NCBI GenBank assembly: GCA_027452165.1
Contig: DAIDGX010000004.1
Coordinates: 1-64,000 of the forward strand
Reading direction: 5' to 3'
DNA from: Vulcanimicrobiota bacterium
GTDB taxonomy: Bacteria; Vulcanimicrobiota; Vulcanimicrobiia; Vulcanimicrobiales; Vulcanimicrobiaceae
DNA: 64,000 nt
Shown: in pieces, positions 1 to 11,227 of the stretch
How the letters are laid out: every line of letters begins with the position of its first letter
Position numbering within the stretch: position 1 is the stretch's first letter
The notes under the pieces: model-generated
Told to the model about the DNA's origin: nothing
The model's input: the letters and a program-made list of their open reading frames with translations, nothing else
Database searches by the model: none
Program-made: the position numbers and the translations under genes

Positions 1-1
1 C

Positions 2-553
2 GGCGGGCGCCCCGGGTACGAACGCGAGTGGCGGGGCAGCCTCGAACTCGCCGGCGGCGGCGAGCTCACCGATCAAGGCGTTCACATTGCCGACCTGCTT
101 CACTGGTTTGCAGGCACTCCAGCGGAGGCGTTTGCCTTTACCCAAACCGCCGTGTGGCCGATTCAGCCACTCGAGGACAACGCGTTCGGCTTGTTCCGGT
201 TTGAAAGCGGCGCGATCGCCAGCTTTCACACCTCGTGGACGCAATGGAAAAACCTCTTTTCCTTCGAGGTCTTTGGGAGCCTTGGCTCGATTTCAATCGA
301 GGGTCTGGGTGGCAGCTACGGCACGGAGCGCGCCATCATTGCAAAGCGCAGGCTCGAGGGCGGCGTGCCCGAGCTGAACGAAGAGCTTTTCGACGGCCCC
401 GACCGCTCTTGGGAACTCGAGTGGGACGATTTTGTGCGAGCTATGACGCTGGGATCGCCATACTGGGGAACGCCGCACGACGGCGTCACCGCGATGCGCA
501 TGCTCGACGCCCTCTATGCCTCCGTGCGCGAAAAGAGCTCCTGCCGAATATAG
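2..553 (+). CDS. Gfo/Idh/MocA-type oxidoreductase, C-terminal part (5' end outside window)
   Basis: The frame is open from the left edge of the window to a TAG at 551-553, giving 183 residues. The segment GELTDQGVHIADLLHWFAG near residue 20 matches the conserved sugar-binding region of Gfo/Idh/MocA NAD(P)-dependent oxidoreductases, and the rest (SFHTSWTQWKN, then an acidic tail) fits their C-terminal beta-sheet domain. The Rossmann domain is cut off. Such enzymes oxidise or reduce nucleotide sugars, and the position beside epimerase and glycosyltransferase genes suggests a role in surface-glycan precursor synthesis. The exact substrate cannot be read from this fragment. The gene runs convergent to the next one and the two 3' ends overlap by 40 bases. 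Confidence 0.8.
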   Translation, partial: GGRPGYEREWRGSLELAGGGELTDQGVHIADLLHWFAGTPAEAFAFTQTAVWPIQPLEDNAFGLFRFESGAIASFHTSWTQWKNLFSFEVFGSLGSISIEGLGGSYGTERAIIAKRRLEGGVPELNEELFDGPDRSWELEWDDFVRAMTLGSPYWGTPHDGVTAMRMLDALYASVREKSSCRI

Positions 554-1455
554 GCAATCGACCGCTCCAGCCCCTCGGTCAAACCGACGCGCGGGCGCCA
601 GCCGAGCCCCTGTGCAGCGGTGATATCAGCGAGATTTTCTTGCGCCTCGCCGGGTAGGTCTGCGCGATGCTCGGGCTCTACGCGAACGCCAAGCTGCTGC
701 GCGATCTCATCGTAGATATGATTCACGCTGTAGCTTACGCCGCCACCAAGGTTAAACACGCGCCCATCCGTGCGCGCGTCGTCAATACATTGTAGGTGAA
801 AATCGTTCACGTCATCCACGTAAATGAAGTCACGGCGCTTTTCGCCAGATCCGTATATGATCGGCCGTTCGCCGCGAAGCAACTTGATGATGAACGCGCT
901 CATCACCGGAGGAATCGACCGCCGGTAGTCCTGGCGAGGACCATAGACGCAGAAATACCGCAACGCCGTCATACGCAGCGTCGAGAAACGTTGAAAAGCC
1001 TCCGCAAACGCCATCCCAGCCAGTTTGCTCACCGCATAGAAACTCTGTGGCCGAACGTCGTCTTCAGGAGTGGGAAGCTTCTGCGCCCCTTCATACAGCG
1101 CCGACGATTCCGCGTACACCACTTTTTCAACGCCCGCCTTGCGAGCGGCCTCGAACACGTTCACGGTCCCCGTAACGTTGATGTCGCTGGTTTCGACGGG
1201 ATCGATCTGGCAATCAGCGATACAGTTTTTGGCCGCCAGGTGAAATACAACATCGACGCCTTCGAAATGGTGCGCCAAGCCGCGATCGCGAATATCGACT
1301 TGCCGAAATTCGACGCCATCGGGGATTTGCTCGCGTACGCCGTATGCAAGATTATCGATCCCGACGACACGATAGCCCTCAGCGAGGAGGCGATCGGCCA
1401 AGTTGCTGCCGATAAACCCGGCGACGCCCGTTACGCCTATCGTTTTACGTGACAT
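514..1455 (-). CDS. NAD-dependent epimerase/dehydratase (UDP-sugar 4-epimerase type)
   Basis: This 313-residue extended short-chain dehydrogenase has the N-terminal NAD-binding motif TGVAGFIGSNLAD (GxxGxxG, about residues 9-21), a conserved ESSALYEG region with the catalytic serine, and the YxxxK pair in FYAVSKLAG near residue 140. Length and motifs fit UDP-glucose/UDP-glucuronate 4-epimerases or related nucleotide-sugar dehydratases in the cytoplasm. It starts at ATG 1455 and overlaps the upstream glycosyltransferase gene by 11 bases, so it belongs to the minus-strand polysaccharide operon that runs from about 7.5 kb down to here. The exact nucleotide sugar is not determinable by reading. 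Confidence 0.88.
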   Translation of the reverse strand: MSRKTIGVTGVAGFIGSNLADRLLAEGYRVVGIDNLAYGVREQIPDGVEFRQVDIRDRGLAHHFEGVDVVFHLAAKNCIADCQIDPVETSDINVTGTVNVFEAARKAGVEKVVYAESSALYEGAQKLPTPEDDVRPQSFYAVSKLAGMAFAEAFQRFSTLRMTALRYFCVYGPRQDYRRSIPPVMSAFIIKLLRGERPIIYGSGEKRRDFIYVDDVNDFHLQCIDDARTDGRVFNLGGGVSYSVNHIYDEIAQQLGVRVEPEHRADLPGEAQENLADITAAQGLGWRPRVGLTEGLERSIAYIRQELFSRTEA

Positions 1456-2245
1456 GCGTTTGCTCTCTCGGCGGGAAACCCGTAGGAAGATTCCCTGGCT
1501 CAGCGTTCATGCTACGCGCCATCGCAATCTTCATTGCGAGTAATTCTTTCGCAAGCCGAAACGGCCCCGTCAGCGGATCAAACCTTGAATCTGCATCGTT
1601 GCTCCACAGCACAGGGAATTCCAGAACGCGAAAGCCATGCTTTAGCGCACGCAGAATGATCTCAATGTCGAACATGAAGCCGTCGGTAACAACTTCGCCA
1701 AAAAGCATTTTTGCAACGTCATGCCGATAAAGCTTGAAGCCACATTGCGTATCCGAAATGTAGCCTGGTATTCCAATAACCGCATGAATAAATAAGCCAA
1801 ATACCTTTGACCCAATCCTTCTGTACGACGGCTGCGCTCGGAGCGTGCTACCGCGCATTCGTCTCGAGCCCATAGCGATATCACACATGTCTAGGTCAAG
1901 CATCGTGATGCCAAGAAGCGCAATGTCGTAGGGAACACACATGCCTGCGTCAGCAAATAAAATGTAACGCCCCTTGGCTACCTGCACGCCCTGCGCTATA
2001 GCATGTCCCTTTCCCCTGTTTCGCTCGTAACTCAGCACACGAAGACTGGGGTATTTTTTCTGCAAGAGGCGTGCCGTATCAGCCGTTCCATCCGGCGATC
2101 CGTCATCAACCAGAATAATCTCACCACTTATCCGTCGCCTCTCTAGGAAAGCATCCGCTTCAGCTATGTCACGCTGAATCTTGCTGGCCTCCTTGTAAGC
2201 CGGAATAATGATGCTAAGCTGCATCGTTGACAGCGAACCACTCAT
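1445..2245 (-). CDS. Family 2 glycosyltransferase (dolichyl-phosphate glucosyltransferase-like)
   Basis: The 266-residue protein begins with the GT2 signature LSIIIPAYKEASKI, followed by IILVDDGSPDGTADTA (nucleotide-sugar binding) and FADAGM at the usual DxD-like position. The DTQCGFKLYR segment is typical of polyprenyl/dolichyl-phosphate beta-glycosyltransferases of the DPG-synthase type. These transfer a sugar from a nucleotide donor to a lipid-phosphate carrier at the inner face of the membrane. The neighbouring GtrA-like gene fits, because GtrA flippases often pair with this enzyme type. The start could be ATG 2245 or the second Met seven codons later; the latter gives the more usual N-terminus. 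It overlaps the epimerase gene. Confidence 0.9.
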   Translation of the reverse strand: MSGSLSTMQLSIIIPAYKEASKIQRDIAEADAFLERRRISGEIILVDDGSPDGTADTARLLQKKYPSLRVLSYERNRGKGHAIAQGVQVAKGRYILFADAGMCVPYDIALLGITMLDLDMCDIAMGSRRMRGSTLRAQPSYRRIGSKVFGLFIHAVIGIPGYISDTQCGFKLYRHDVAKMLFGEVVTDGFMFDIEIILRALKHGFRVLEFPVLWSNDADSRFDPLTGPFRLAKELLAMKIAMARSMNAEPGNLPTGFPPREQTHVT

Positions 2246-2250
2246 CTAAT

Positions 2251-2700
2251 TTATCTTTCGAGATTGGTCCTGAAGAACGACCGAGCGCGCGCAAGTATTC
2301 CCGGCCCAAACGTGAGATAGCGATTTCCCAGAAAGCCCACCGGTAAATTCACCCCAACAGCAAGGAGCTTCGCCGGCAGCGGAGCCCATCGCAACCATCC
2401 GACCCCAACCGAAATTACCGCCAACGTCAAAAGCCATCCAAAGATGACCACTACGAAATAGGTCGTAGCCTGCTCGTGAATGGCCCGGTCGTGCGCTCGA
2501 AAGTTTGCGAATTTGTTTAAGGTGAAATGCGCCGCCACAGCAACACTATACGCGAGCGTGGCCGCGACCATAGTTTGGAGCTTGCTTATAGTAAACCACT
2601 GAAACAGTCCAACGTCGATCGTAAACACGGCGCCACCGATACACACGTATCGAAGCAACTGATAACGCCAGTGTCCCTCGAGGTAAATCCGGCGCAGCAT
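2251..2700 (-). CDS. GtrA family membrane protein
   Basis: The 149 residues contain four hydrophobic stretches in the GtrA arrangement. The first begins LLRYVCIGGAVFTIDVGLF, and later come the FTLNKFANFR loop and the terminal GNRYLTFG motif, both typical of the family. GtrA proteins are thought to flip or present polyprenyl-linked sugars during glycan decoration, working with the GT2 enzyme encoded five bases downstream. It starts at ATG 2700, six bases after the kinase gene ends, in the same operon. Confidence 0.88.
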   Translation of the reverse strand: MLRRIYLEGHWRYQLLRYVCIGGAVFTIDVGLFQWFTISKLQTMVAATLAYSVAVAAHFTLNKFANFRAHDRAIHEQATTYFVVVIFGWLLTLAVISVGVGWLRWAPLPAKLLAVGVNLPVGFLGNRYLTFGPGILARARSFFRTNLER

Positions 2701-2706
2701 ATTCGA

Positions 2707-5502
<2,796 letters not shown>

Positions 5503-5506
<4 letters not shown>

Positions 5507-6297
5507 AGCCGATCCATGAAGTTGCGTGACGCGGCAACAAACACCAAGCGCCCCATCGCAAGAACGACCACGGCCCATAACCCCATCACGAGAAAGCTCG
5601 CCAGCGTCGGCACGCGATGCAAGATGACGATGGCGCGAAGCTCTTCCACGATGAGCGATATCGGCGTCCACTGGATCAACGGACGCGCCGTTGCCGACAC
5701 GATGCCGAGCGGATAAAAGACCGGTGTCCCCACGAAAATGACGAAATTGATCAAGTCGTAAATGTGCGGAACATCGCGATAGTACACGTGCGCCGCGGCC
5801 GTTATGAGCGATACCCCGAGCGTCACCATCAGTAGGCCGGCGAGTGGAAATATCAGCAGCGGCAAACCCAGCGGATTGCGACCGATGATCAGCGTCAAGA
5901 GCGCCAGCAGCGGCACGACCGTCCAGACGAATTGAATCGAGTTGGCCGCAACGGTTGCCACCGGAAAAATGCTTGGCGGCACACGCATTTTGTTCAGGAG
6001 CAGGCCGTTGTTCACGATACTCTGCAGCGCCTGAGCGCTCGAACTCGAAAAATAGTTGATGGTCACGAAACCGATGAACACGGCGAACAAATAGTCAAAC
6101 ACCGATGGCCCGTAATAATGGCCGAACGCGTGCCCGAACACGAGCGCATAAATGCTCGTCATGGCGAGCGGGTTGAGCAACGACCAAAACACGCCAAGTG
6201 ATGATCCGCGGTAGCGGATCTTCACGTAACGCTCGGCCATGAGGCCGACCAGCTCCATATAACGTCGATAGGGAGCGGCGGTGCTACGTTCGACCAT
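5503..6297 (-). CDS. Polysaccharide ABC exporter permease (Wzm type)
   Basis: This 264-residue ABC-2 permease has about six hydrophobic segments and the conserved cytoplasmic start YVKIRYRGSSLGVFWSLLNP typical of Wzm/TagG/RfbA proteins, plus YFSSSSAQALQSIVNNGLLL and HVYYRDVPHIYDL. I chose ATG 6297, which lies one base after the stop of the O-antigen-ligase gene; the 23 further codons up to 6366 would overlap that gene. The four-base overlap with the ATPase gene indicates coupled synthesis of the two exporter halves. It should form the membrane channel for a lipid-linked polysaccharide. Confidence 0.92.
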
Positions 6298-6298
6298 T

Positions 6299-7543
6299 TC
6301 AGGCGGGCGATTCAACGGCAGCAATCGCGAGTCCGGCCGCCGTGAGTGCCCAAAGCTCGATGCCAACCTTCGTGAAGAACGTCATGTCGTCGAGCACCTG
6401 GTGGAACGCGAGCCCCACGAGCGCGCCGAACATACCGGCGACGAGCGGGTGCGCCGCCGCACGCCGCCACAAGGTGAGGATCGGCTGAAGCGTCGCCCAC
6501 ACGAACGCCGCGAAGAGCGGAATACCGCCATCGACTGCCGCTTGGATGAACTGGCTATTTGCGTGCGTGCGTAGCTCGGGATATCCCGCGCGGCTGAGTT
6601 CGAACTCGTAATCATCGGCACCGATGCCAAGGAGCGGGTGCTGGCGATAGAGCAGCCAAGCGGCGCTCCAGAGCTCGGAGCGCGTGCCGAGGGCGCCCGG
6701 CGTTTTCGCCTGCGCGAACGAAAAGAACCGCGTGATGCGCCCCCCAACGGCAATCACGGCGAGCACGCCGAGCGCGATGGGCGGCGCGGCGACCGCGAGC
6801 AGGGTGCGTGGATCGCGAACGCGCGCGGCAACGAGCGCGGCGCCTACGCCGATGACGCACGTCGCGACACCCGCTCGCGAAAACGTCAACGTCTCTGCGA
6901 GCGCTCCCAATAATGCTACCGGGACGTACCACCACGATCCGTGGCCGCGGATACCCGCCACGATGAGCGGGGGCAGGAGCAGTTGCAGAAAGCCTGCGAG
7001 TTGATTGGGCCCGTCAAGCGGACCGGCGATGCGCGGCACGACGTGCCCTCCGATCAGCAGGGCGGATGGTGCGCCATGAAATACCTGCGCGAGCGCGAGG
7101 AGCGATACCACCGCGGTGATGATCCCGATGCCCGCGACGATCGCCGCAGGGCGTGGCTCCTCCATGTAGGCTAACGCGCACAGCAGAAACGTCGCGAGGT
7201 ATTCGAGCGCCTTGAACGTCTCGCGGATCGCCGGGATCGGCAGGTGCGCTTGCGTGATGCTGAGCGCGGTCGCGCCGGCAAGTGCCAGCAACGCAAGGCC
7301 CGTCCACGTGATTTCGCGACGCATGAGCCGTCGCGCGCGGGCGCGGCGCAGCAGTAACCCAAGCGCGAGGCCGATCAGTGCAGCCTTCGAGACGGTGATC
7401 GTGGTGGGACCGATGTGGCGCGCGAGATCGAACGGATCGAGGACGATGATCGCCGCGACGGCGAGCGCCGGCCGCTTCCAGGCGAGCGCCGCCAGCCCTA
7501 CGCATGCCACGAGATATGCGGCATACACCGCGCCAACGCTCAT
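6299..7543 (-). CDS. O-antigen ligase/polymerase family membrane protein (WaaL/Wzy_C type)
   Basis: This 414-residue protein is nearly all hydrophobic helices. It carries the Wzy_C/WaaL landmarks: PNQLAGFLQLLLP, TFSRAGV, then a periplasmic loop with WLLYRQHPLLGIGADDYEFEL and THANSQFIQAAVDGGIPLF, where the His and Arg residues are the usual functional positions. It would join polysaccharide chains to the lipid core or polymerise repeat units on the periplasmic side. An upstream ATG at 7627 would sit seven bases from the tRNA gene and add a polar, non-membrane leader, so I prefer ATG 7543. It is the first gene of the exporter operon. Confidence 0.85.
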   Translation of the reverse strand: MSVGAVYAAYLVACVGLAALAWKRPALAVAAIIVLDPFDLARHIGPTTITVSKAALIGLALGLLLRRARARRLMRREITWTGLALLALAGATALSITQAHLPIPAIRETFKALEYLATFLLCALAYMEEPRPAAIVAGIGIITAVVSLLALAQVFHGAPSALLIGGHVVPRIAGPLDGPNQLAGFLQLLLPPLIVAGIRGHGSWWYVPVALLGALAETLTFSRAGVATCVIGVGAALVAARVRDPRTLLAVAAPPIALGVLAVIAVGGRITRFFSFAQAKTPGALGTRSELWSAAWLLYRQHPLLGIGADDYEFELSRAGYPELRTHANSQFIQAAVDGGIPLFAAFVWATLQPILTLWRRAAAHPLVAGMFGALVGLAFHQVLDDMTFFTKVGIELWALTAAGLAIAAVESPA

Positions 7544-7633
7544 CGGGCGCGCGCTAGCCTTGCGAGACTCACCATGATCAGCCCGATTCGAGTTCGCATC
7601 CGAAGCCTTGCGGAGCGCGCAGATCAAAAAACA

Positions 7634-7709
7634 TGGAGCCGACGGCCGGACTCGAACCGGCGACCTGCTGATTACGAATCAGCTGCTCTACCAACTGAGC
7701 TACGTCGGC
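7634..7709 (-). tRNA. tRNA-Thr, anticodon CGT
   Basis: The minus strand folds into a full cloverleaf: acceptor stem GCCGACG (7703-7709) with CGTCGGC (7638-7644), D arm GCTCAGTTGGTAGAGC, anticodon stem GCTGA/TCAGC around the loop TTCGTAA, and T arm GCCGGTTCGAGTCCGGC. The discriminator is T at 7637, and the 3' CCA is encoded at 7634-7636. The anticodon CGT reads ACG, hence threonine. It lies between the polysaccharide operon and an orphan gene. Confidence 0.97.
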
Positions 7710-7886
7710 ATATTGGGGCGACGACCGTGCTTCGCCGGGGGGGCCGGGCGCCCTGCTCGACCAATGTCGGAGCCAATTCCGGTGACCGCGGGTTAACCGG
7801 CTCCTTTGGGAAGGTCCACGCCCCTCCTACCCCGGCGGAGAGACACGGGTTCGCGTAAGCTAGCACACAGCACTCGCGATCACCAG

Positions 7887-8387
7887 ATGCGTACATTCTC
7901 GTTCATGACTGTACCTATTCCTGAAGTCGCTCTTGCTCGTCCTCACCCGCTCCTCATGCAACCGATCTCCGAGATGCTCGGGCGATTAGGCATTCGCGGA
8001 CGCGCGCTCGCCTCAACGCGCGATATTGCCAAGCTCGACGAACGAAATCTCGTCGGAGCGATCGTGTCGGCCGCCTCGACATCGGGCGTGAAGGATTCGC
8101 TAAGCGATGTGTGCGCAGCCCTGCGAGAGGCCTACCCGCCTCTCCCGGTCGCGATTACGACCCTCATGAGCGCCGCACAGGCCACACACTCTCTAAAGGG
8201 GCTCCTCACCCCGGTGTTCGGAAATTTTGTGTTTCTCAGCGCCGTTAACCGCATGTCTCCACAACCCGACGCGCCGGCAACACGCGTTCTCCTCATAACG
8301 CGAGAAGATCTTACACAATCGCAGAGCGTTGAGGGTTCCTTGCTCGCGTTTTTCAAGCCCGCGCGGGTTATCGGGCAACTGTGGTAA
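7887..8387 (+). CDS. Hypothetical protein
   Basis: A 166-residue soluble protein of unknown function. From ATG 7887 it reads MRTFSFMTVPIPEVALARPH; a second ATG at 7905 is also possible. The middle alternates hydrophobic strands and helices (LVGAIVSAASTSGVKDS, LPVAITTL, ATRVLLITREDL). That could be a receiver-like or Rossmann-like alpha/beta fold, but no family motif is recognisable and the acidic cluster of a true receiver domain is missing. Neighbours (tRNA-Thr upstream, a small membrane protein downstream) give no functional hint. The reading up to 7806 is less likely because it adds an Arg-rich, non-coding-like leader. Confidence 0.6.
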   Translation: MRTFSFMTVPIPEVALARPHPLLMQPISEMLGRLGIRGRALASTRDIAKLDERNLVGAIVSAASTSGVKDSLSDVCAALREAYPPLPVAITTLMSAAQATHSLKGLLTPVFGNFVFLSAVNRMSPQPDAPATRVLLITREDLTQSQSVEGSLLAFFKPARVIGQLW

Positions 8388-8464
8388 GGGGCATTACAGC
8401 GCGTTCGCTTCGTCGTCTCCGATAATGCCCTCAGCACGACTCCCTTTCGAAAGGATCACACTCC

Positions 8465-8932
8465 ATGGCCACCCTCGCGCGCAGCGCGCTCTTTGGCATC
8501 GTCGGCGGCACGATCATGGCGATGGCCGGCATGATCATGACGGCCTTCACCGCTGCCGGTCCCTTCGCCGTGCCCACGATGATGGGCAGCATCGTTCTTG
8601 GCCCACAAGCCGCGCAGGCGGGCGGCGCGGGCGTGATCATGATCGGCCTCCTGCTGCACATGCTGCTCTCCGCCATGTTCGGCATCGTCTTCGGTGCGAT
8701 CGTACGCCAATGGCCGAAGGATACGATCGGCACCGGCGCCACTTTTGGACTCGCGCTTTGGTTCCTAAATTTTCATTTGCTCGCGCGATTCGTCCCCGGT
8801 GCCGCGGCCATGGCCGCCGTGACGCCCGTTTGGATCGCTCTCCTCACACATCTGATCTTCGGTCTCGCTGTCGGCGCTCTTGAACACAGCGCGCACACGC
8901 GATCGGCATATCAAGTCAACGGCTCCCGCTAA
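8465..8932 (+). CDS. Small integral membrane protein of unknown function
   Basis: The 155 residues form four hydrophobic helices (about residues 8-30, 55-80, 90-110 and 118-140) separated by short loops, ending in a polar tail. A purine-rich ribosome binding site, GAAAGGATC, precedes ATG 8465. No enzyme or transporter motif is visible; the layout resembles small DUF-type membrane proteins. The 3' end overlaps that of the convergent Crp-fusion gene by four bases, so the two transcripts collide there with no terminator between them. Confidence 0.75.
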   Translation: MATLARSALFGIVGGTIMAMAGMIMTAFTAAGPFAVPTMMGSIVLGPQAAQAGGAGVIMIGLLLHMLLSAMFGIVFGAIVRQWPKDTIGTGATFGLALWFLNFHLLARFVPGAAAMAAVTPVWIALLTHLIFGLAVGALEHSAHTRSAYQVNGSR

Positions 8933-9912
8933 CGACGAGGAAAGACCTTGCTCACCAAACGATCGAGCGCGCTCGGCTCCAGCCGATCCGGGCGTACGAT
9001 AAAGCATCGCTCGTCGTCAACCCGCAATGCCCCGGCGACCTGAAGTTTGCCAAGTTCCACCGTGCACGTTTCACGAGATGTCCCAATCAACTGCGCAAGC
9101 TCTTGATGTGATAGCCTGATCGGGATGCGCACCTCTCCGTCCGCAAGCGCTTGACCGTGCTCGCGCGCGAGATGGCGCAGGGCGTGCAGCAAGCGTAGCT
9201 TGATCGAGCCATAGGCGAGGCCGGCGATCCGCGTTTCAACGTCGTGTTGGCGCTTCGCCATCTCGGTCGCCACCATCATCGTCAACTCGGGTCGATGCGC
9301 CATAAGTTCGCTGAAATCGTCGATCGACGCGGCGCAAATGTGCGCAGCATCCACGGCCTCGGCAAACGTTTGGCGATGCGTTTGCTTGAAAAGCGCAAGT
9401 TCGCCGAATACATCGCCAGGGCCCAAGATCGCAAGCGTCAGCTCTTTACCTTCTTCGGTCGAGCGGAACAGCCGCACATGACCGCTCTTGAGCAAATAGA
9501 CGGCGTCGCCGAGATCGCCTTCCGAAAACACGATCTCCTTTGCGCTATAATCCTGCTCGTGAAACAGGTGCGCGTATCGTTCGATCTCCTCACGAGGAAC
9601 GCCGTGAAAGACGCGATTGCGCTCAAGGTACCAGACCTTGTTGGCCATAGGCGCCTCTTTTCCGAAGGCCTCGGCGAGCACCTGGCGCAGGCGCTCCACG
9701 CTCGGCGTTCCCGTAAGGCGCGTACCGTTGGGCAGCAGCAGCGTCGGCGCGGCCGTAACCGACACGCCATCGGCGCGCGCAAGGGTCAGATCGCGCACGA
9801 TGAACGCGACATGATCGAACCCGGTCATCGCCATCTCGGCACGTTGGCGCGCGATCTGGGAAAAGGCACAGTGATCCTGCACGTACAGCGTGACGGAACG
9901 CTTGCCAAGCAT
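8929..9912 (-). CDS. Thioredoxin/glutaredoxin-fold domain fused to a Crp/Fnr-type regulator
   Basis: A 327-residue protein in two parts. Residues 1-88 look like a glutaredoxin-type domain: VTLYVQDHCAFSQ gives a CxxS motif (Cys15-Ser18), and VTAAPTLLLPNG gives a cis-proline (Pro56) at the expected distance. From Met89 the sequence is an ordinary Crp/Fnr protein: cNMP-type beta-roll (VFSEGDLGDAVYLLKSG, GPGDVFGELALF), dimer helix, then winged helix-turn-helix (LSHQELAQLIGTSRETC). The start ATG 9912 overlaps the preceding stop as TGATG, so the fusion is translated from the operon. An internal start at Met89 (9648) could also yield plain Crp. It may sense thiol redox state, which is inferred. The [4Fe-4S] cysteines of Fnr are not obvious. 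Confidence 0.85.
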   Translation of the reverse strand: MLGKRSVTLYVQDHCAFSQIARQRAEMAMTGFDHVAFIVRDLTLARADGVSVTAAPTLLLPNGTRLTGTPSVERLRQVLAEAFGKEAPMANKVWYLERNRVFHGVPREEIERYAHLFHEQDYSAKEIVFSEGDLGDAVYLLKSGHVRLFRSTEEGKELTLAILGPGDVFGELALFKQTHRQTFAEAVDAAHICAASIDDFSELMAHRPELTMMVATEMAKRQHDVETRIAGLAYGSIKLRLLHALRHLAREHGQALADGEVRIPIRLSHQELAQLIGTSRETCTVELGKLQVAGALRVDDERCFIVRPDRLEPSALDRLVSKVFPRR

Positions 9913-10094
9913 CACGCTTTTGCAGCCCGTGAATACAGCGAAACGAGAAACGGCACGAGATAGTTCAGGGTGATCCCGCGGATATTTCCTGTTCGATAGC
10001 TTTGGTTGATGATGCACAATATCGTGCCCACGGCAAACGCCGTCAACAGCGACGCGCGTAGCGCTCCGCCGCCGCTCATAACGGGCACCTTCAC
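9912..10094 (-). CDS. NrtS-like small membrane protein
   Basis: Sixty residues with two hydrophobic helices. The pattern ASLLTAFAVGTILCIINQ followed by LNYLVPFLVSLYSR matches the NrtS family, whose founding cyanobacterial member is a two-part nitrate/nitrite transporter. Here it is a single short protein. It overlaps the upstream TlpA-like gene by ATGA (10091-10094) and the downstream Crp fusion by one base. Its place in a thiol-redox operon is unusual for a nitrate transporter, so a different membrane role is possible. Confidence 0.65.
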   Translation of the reverse strand: MKVPVMSGGGALRASLLTAFAVGTILCIINQSYRTGNIRGITLNYLVPFLVSLYSRAAKA

Positions 10095-10624
10095 GAGCCG
10101 AGAATGACGGCGAGCGCGCCGTCCATCTGTGCGGCATCCAGTTCACCGTAGCGGACCATACGAATCACGCCGTGGCGATCTACGAAAACCGAAACGGGCA
10201 AGCCGCTAACGCCGAACCGCTGAGCGATTGCACCGGGATCGATATAGATGGGGAAGTCGATCCCATACATCCGCATAAAACGCCGGACGAGCGCGGGATT
10301 CTCCTGTTGATCGAGACCGACAACGACAAGGCCACGTGCGCGTAGGGCATTGGCGCGCGCCACGATCTTCGGCATCTCTGCGTTACACGGCGGGCACCAC
10401 GAGGCAAAGAAGTTGATCCAGAGTGGGTGTCCGTGAAGCCCCGTAACGCGAACGTCGCCACCGGCAAGCGTCAGCGCTTCGAGCGGCGGCAACGGGCTGC
10501 CGACTCGCGGCGCTGTCGATACGGGCATCGCTGCGACGCTTCCAAAGTGCCGCATGACGACGCTGGCTGCGAGGGCGATCGCCACGACCCAAAGGCCGAT
10601 CACCAAACGCCACTCGCGCATCAT
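10091..10624 (-). CDS. TlpA-like thiol-disulfide oxidoreductase
   Basis: The 177-residue protein has an N-terminal membrane anchor (LVIGLWVVAIALAASVVM) and a periplasmic thioredoxin-like domain with the active site FASWCPPCNAEMP and the cis-proline in SGLPVSVF. This is the TlpA/ResA/CcmG group, which reduces disulfides outside the cytoplasm, for instance in cytochrome c or CuA assembly. I chose ATG 10624 because it overlaps the stop of the SCO1-like gene as ATGA; the reading up to 10708 adds a basic leader lying inside that gene. The partner SCO1 gene suggests a role in copper-centre or haem-thiol maturation. Confidence 0.9.
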   Translation of the reverse strand: MMREWRLVIGLWVVAIALAASVVMRHFGSVAAMPVSTAPRVGSPLPPLEALTLAGGDVRVTGLHGHPLWINFFASWCPPCNAEMPKIVARANALRARGLVVVGLDQQENPALVRRFMRMYGIDFPIYIDPGAIAQRFGVSGLPVSVFVDRHGVIRMVRYGELDAAQMDGALAVILGS

Positions 10625-11217
10625 GCTGCCTCCCGGGCGAAGGATGCCACCAGATGAGCGATAGCGCGGGGCGGGTATGATGGGGAGAATGCGTATCGTA
10701 CGTGCCAATGCGGATCGATCAGGTACGTCACGACATCGTGCTCGGGGTCCACGCGGGTGTTATGCCGGAAACGCACCCCCACGCCGTATGCTGCGAGCAC
10801 ACGGCGAATCTCGGCGGGCGAGCCGTCGGCGAAAATCAACCGACGCACCGGCGCATCGATCGCCTTAGCCGTCACGCGCATACGAGCGGGCGTATCGGTA
10901 ACGGGATCGACCGTCGCGAGTACGAGCACGACCTTCGATCCCAACAGTCCCTGCATACGCAAATCGTGTGCAACCGCCGAGAACGTCGCTTCGGTAATCG
11001 GACAGGCTTCGCGACAGGTCGTTGCGATGAATGAGAGCAGGACGATTTTGCCACGTATCTCATCGAGAAGCGGTGCACCGGTCACCGCGTCGCGCAACGC
11101 AAGCGGCATCGCGCTCCCCATATCGGGGAAACGCGGCGCCGCCTGCGCCGGCACGGAGACGACCAGCACCGCCACGAGCGAGCAAACGAGGCGTATGGTT
11201 AGCCCAAGGCGATGCAT
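10621..11217 (-). CDS. SCO1/SenC family copper-handling protein
   Basis: A 198-residue secreted or membrane-anchored protein with an N-terminal signal sequence ending near VPAQAAP. It has the SCO1/SenC thioredoxin-like core: FIATTCREACPIT carries the copper-binding CxxxC, and the distal DPEHDVVTYLIDP supplies the conserved histidine. SCO proteins deliver copper to, or keep reduced, the CuA site of terminal oxidases. The gene lies 10 bases after the secreted Cys/His protein and overlaps the TlpA gene by four bases. No oxidase genes are in the window. Confidence 0.88.
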   Translation of the reverse strand: MHRLGLTIRLVCSLVAVLVVSVPAQAAPRFPDMGSAMPLALRDAVTGAPLLDEIRGKIVLLSFIATTCREACPITEATFSAVAHDLRMQGLLGSKVVLVLATVDPVTDTPARMRVTAKAIDAPVRRLIFADGSPAEIRRVLAAYGVGVRFRHNTRVDPEHDVVTYLIDPHWHVRYAFSPSYPPRAIAHLVASFAREAA

Positions 11218-11227
11218 GATCCGTCCC

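Noticed and set aside
9648-10146. Long N-terminal extension of the Crp frame to 10146
   Set aside because: The upstream part lies inside the NrtS-like and TlpA genes and has no fold; only the part from 9912 is kept.
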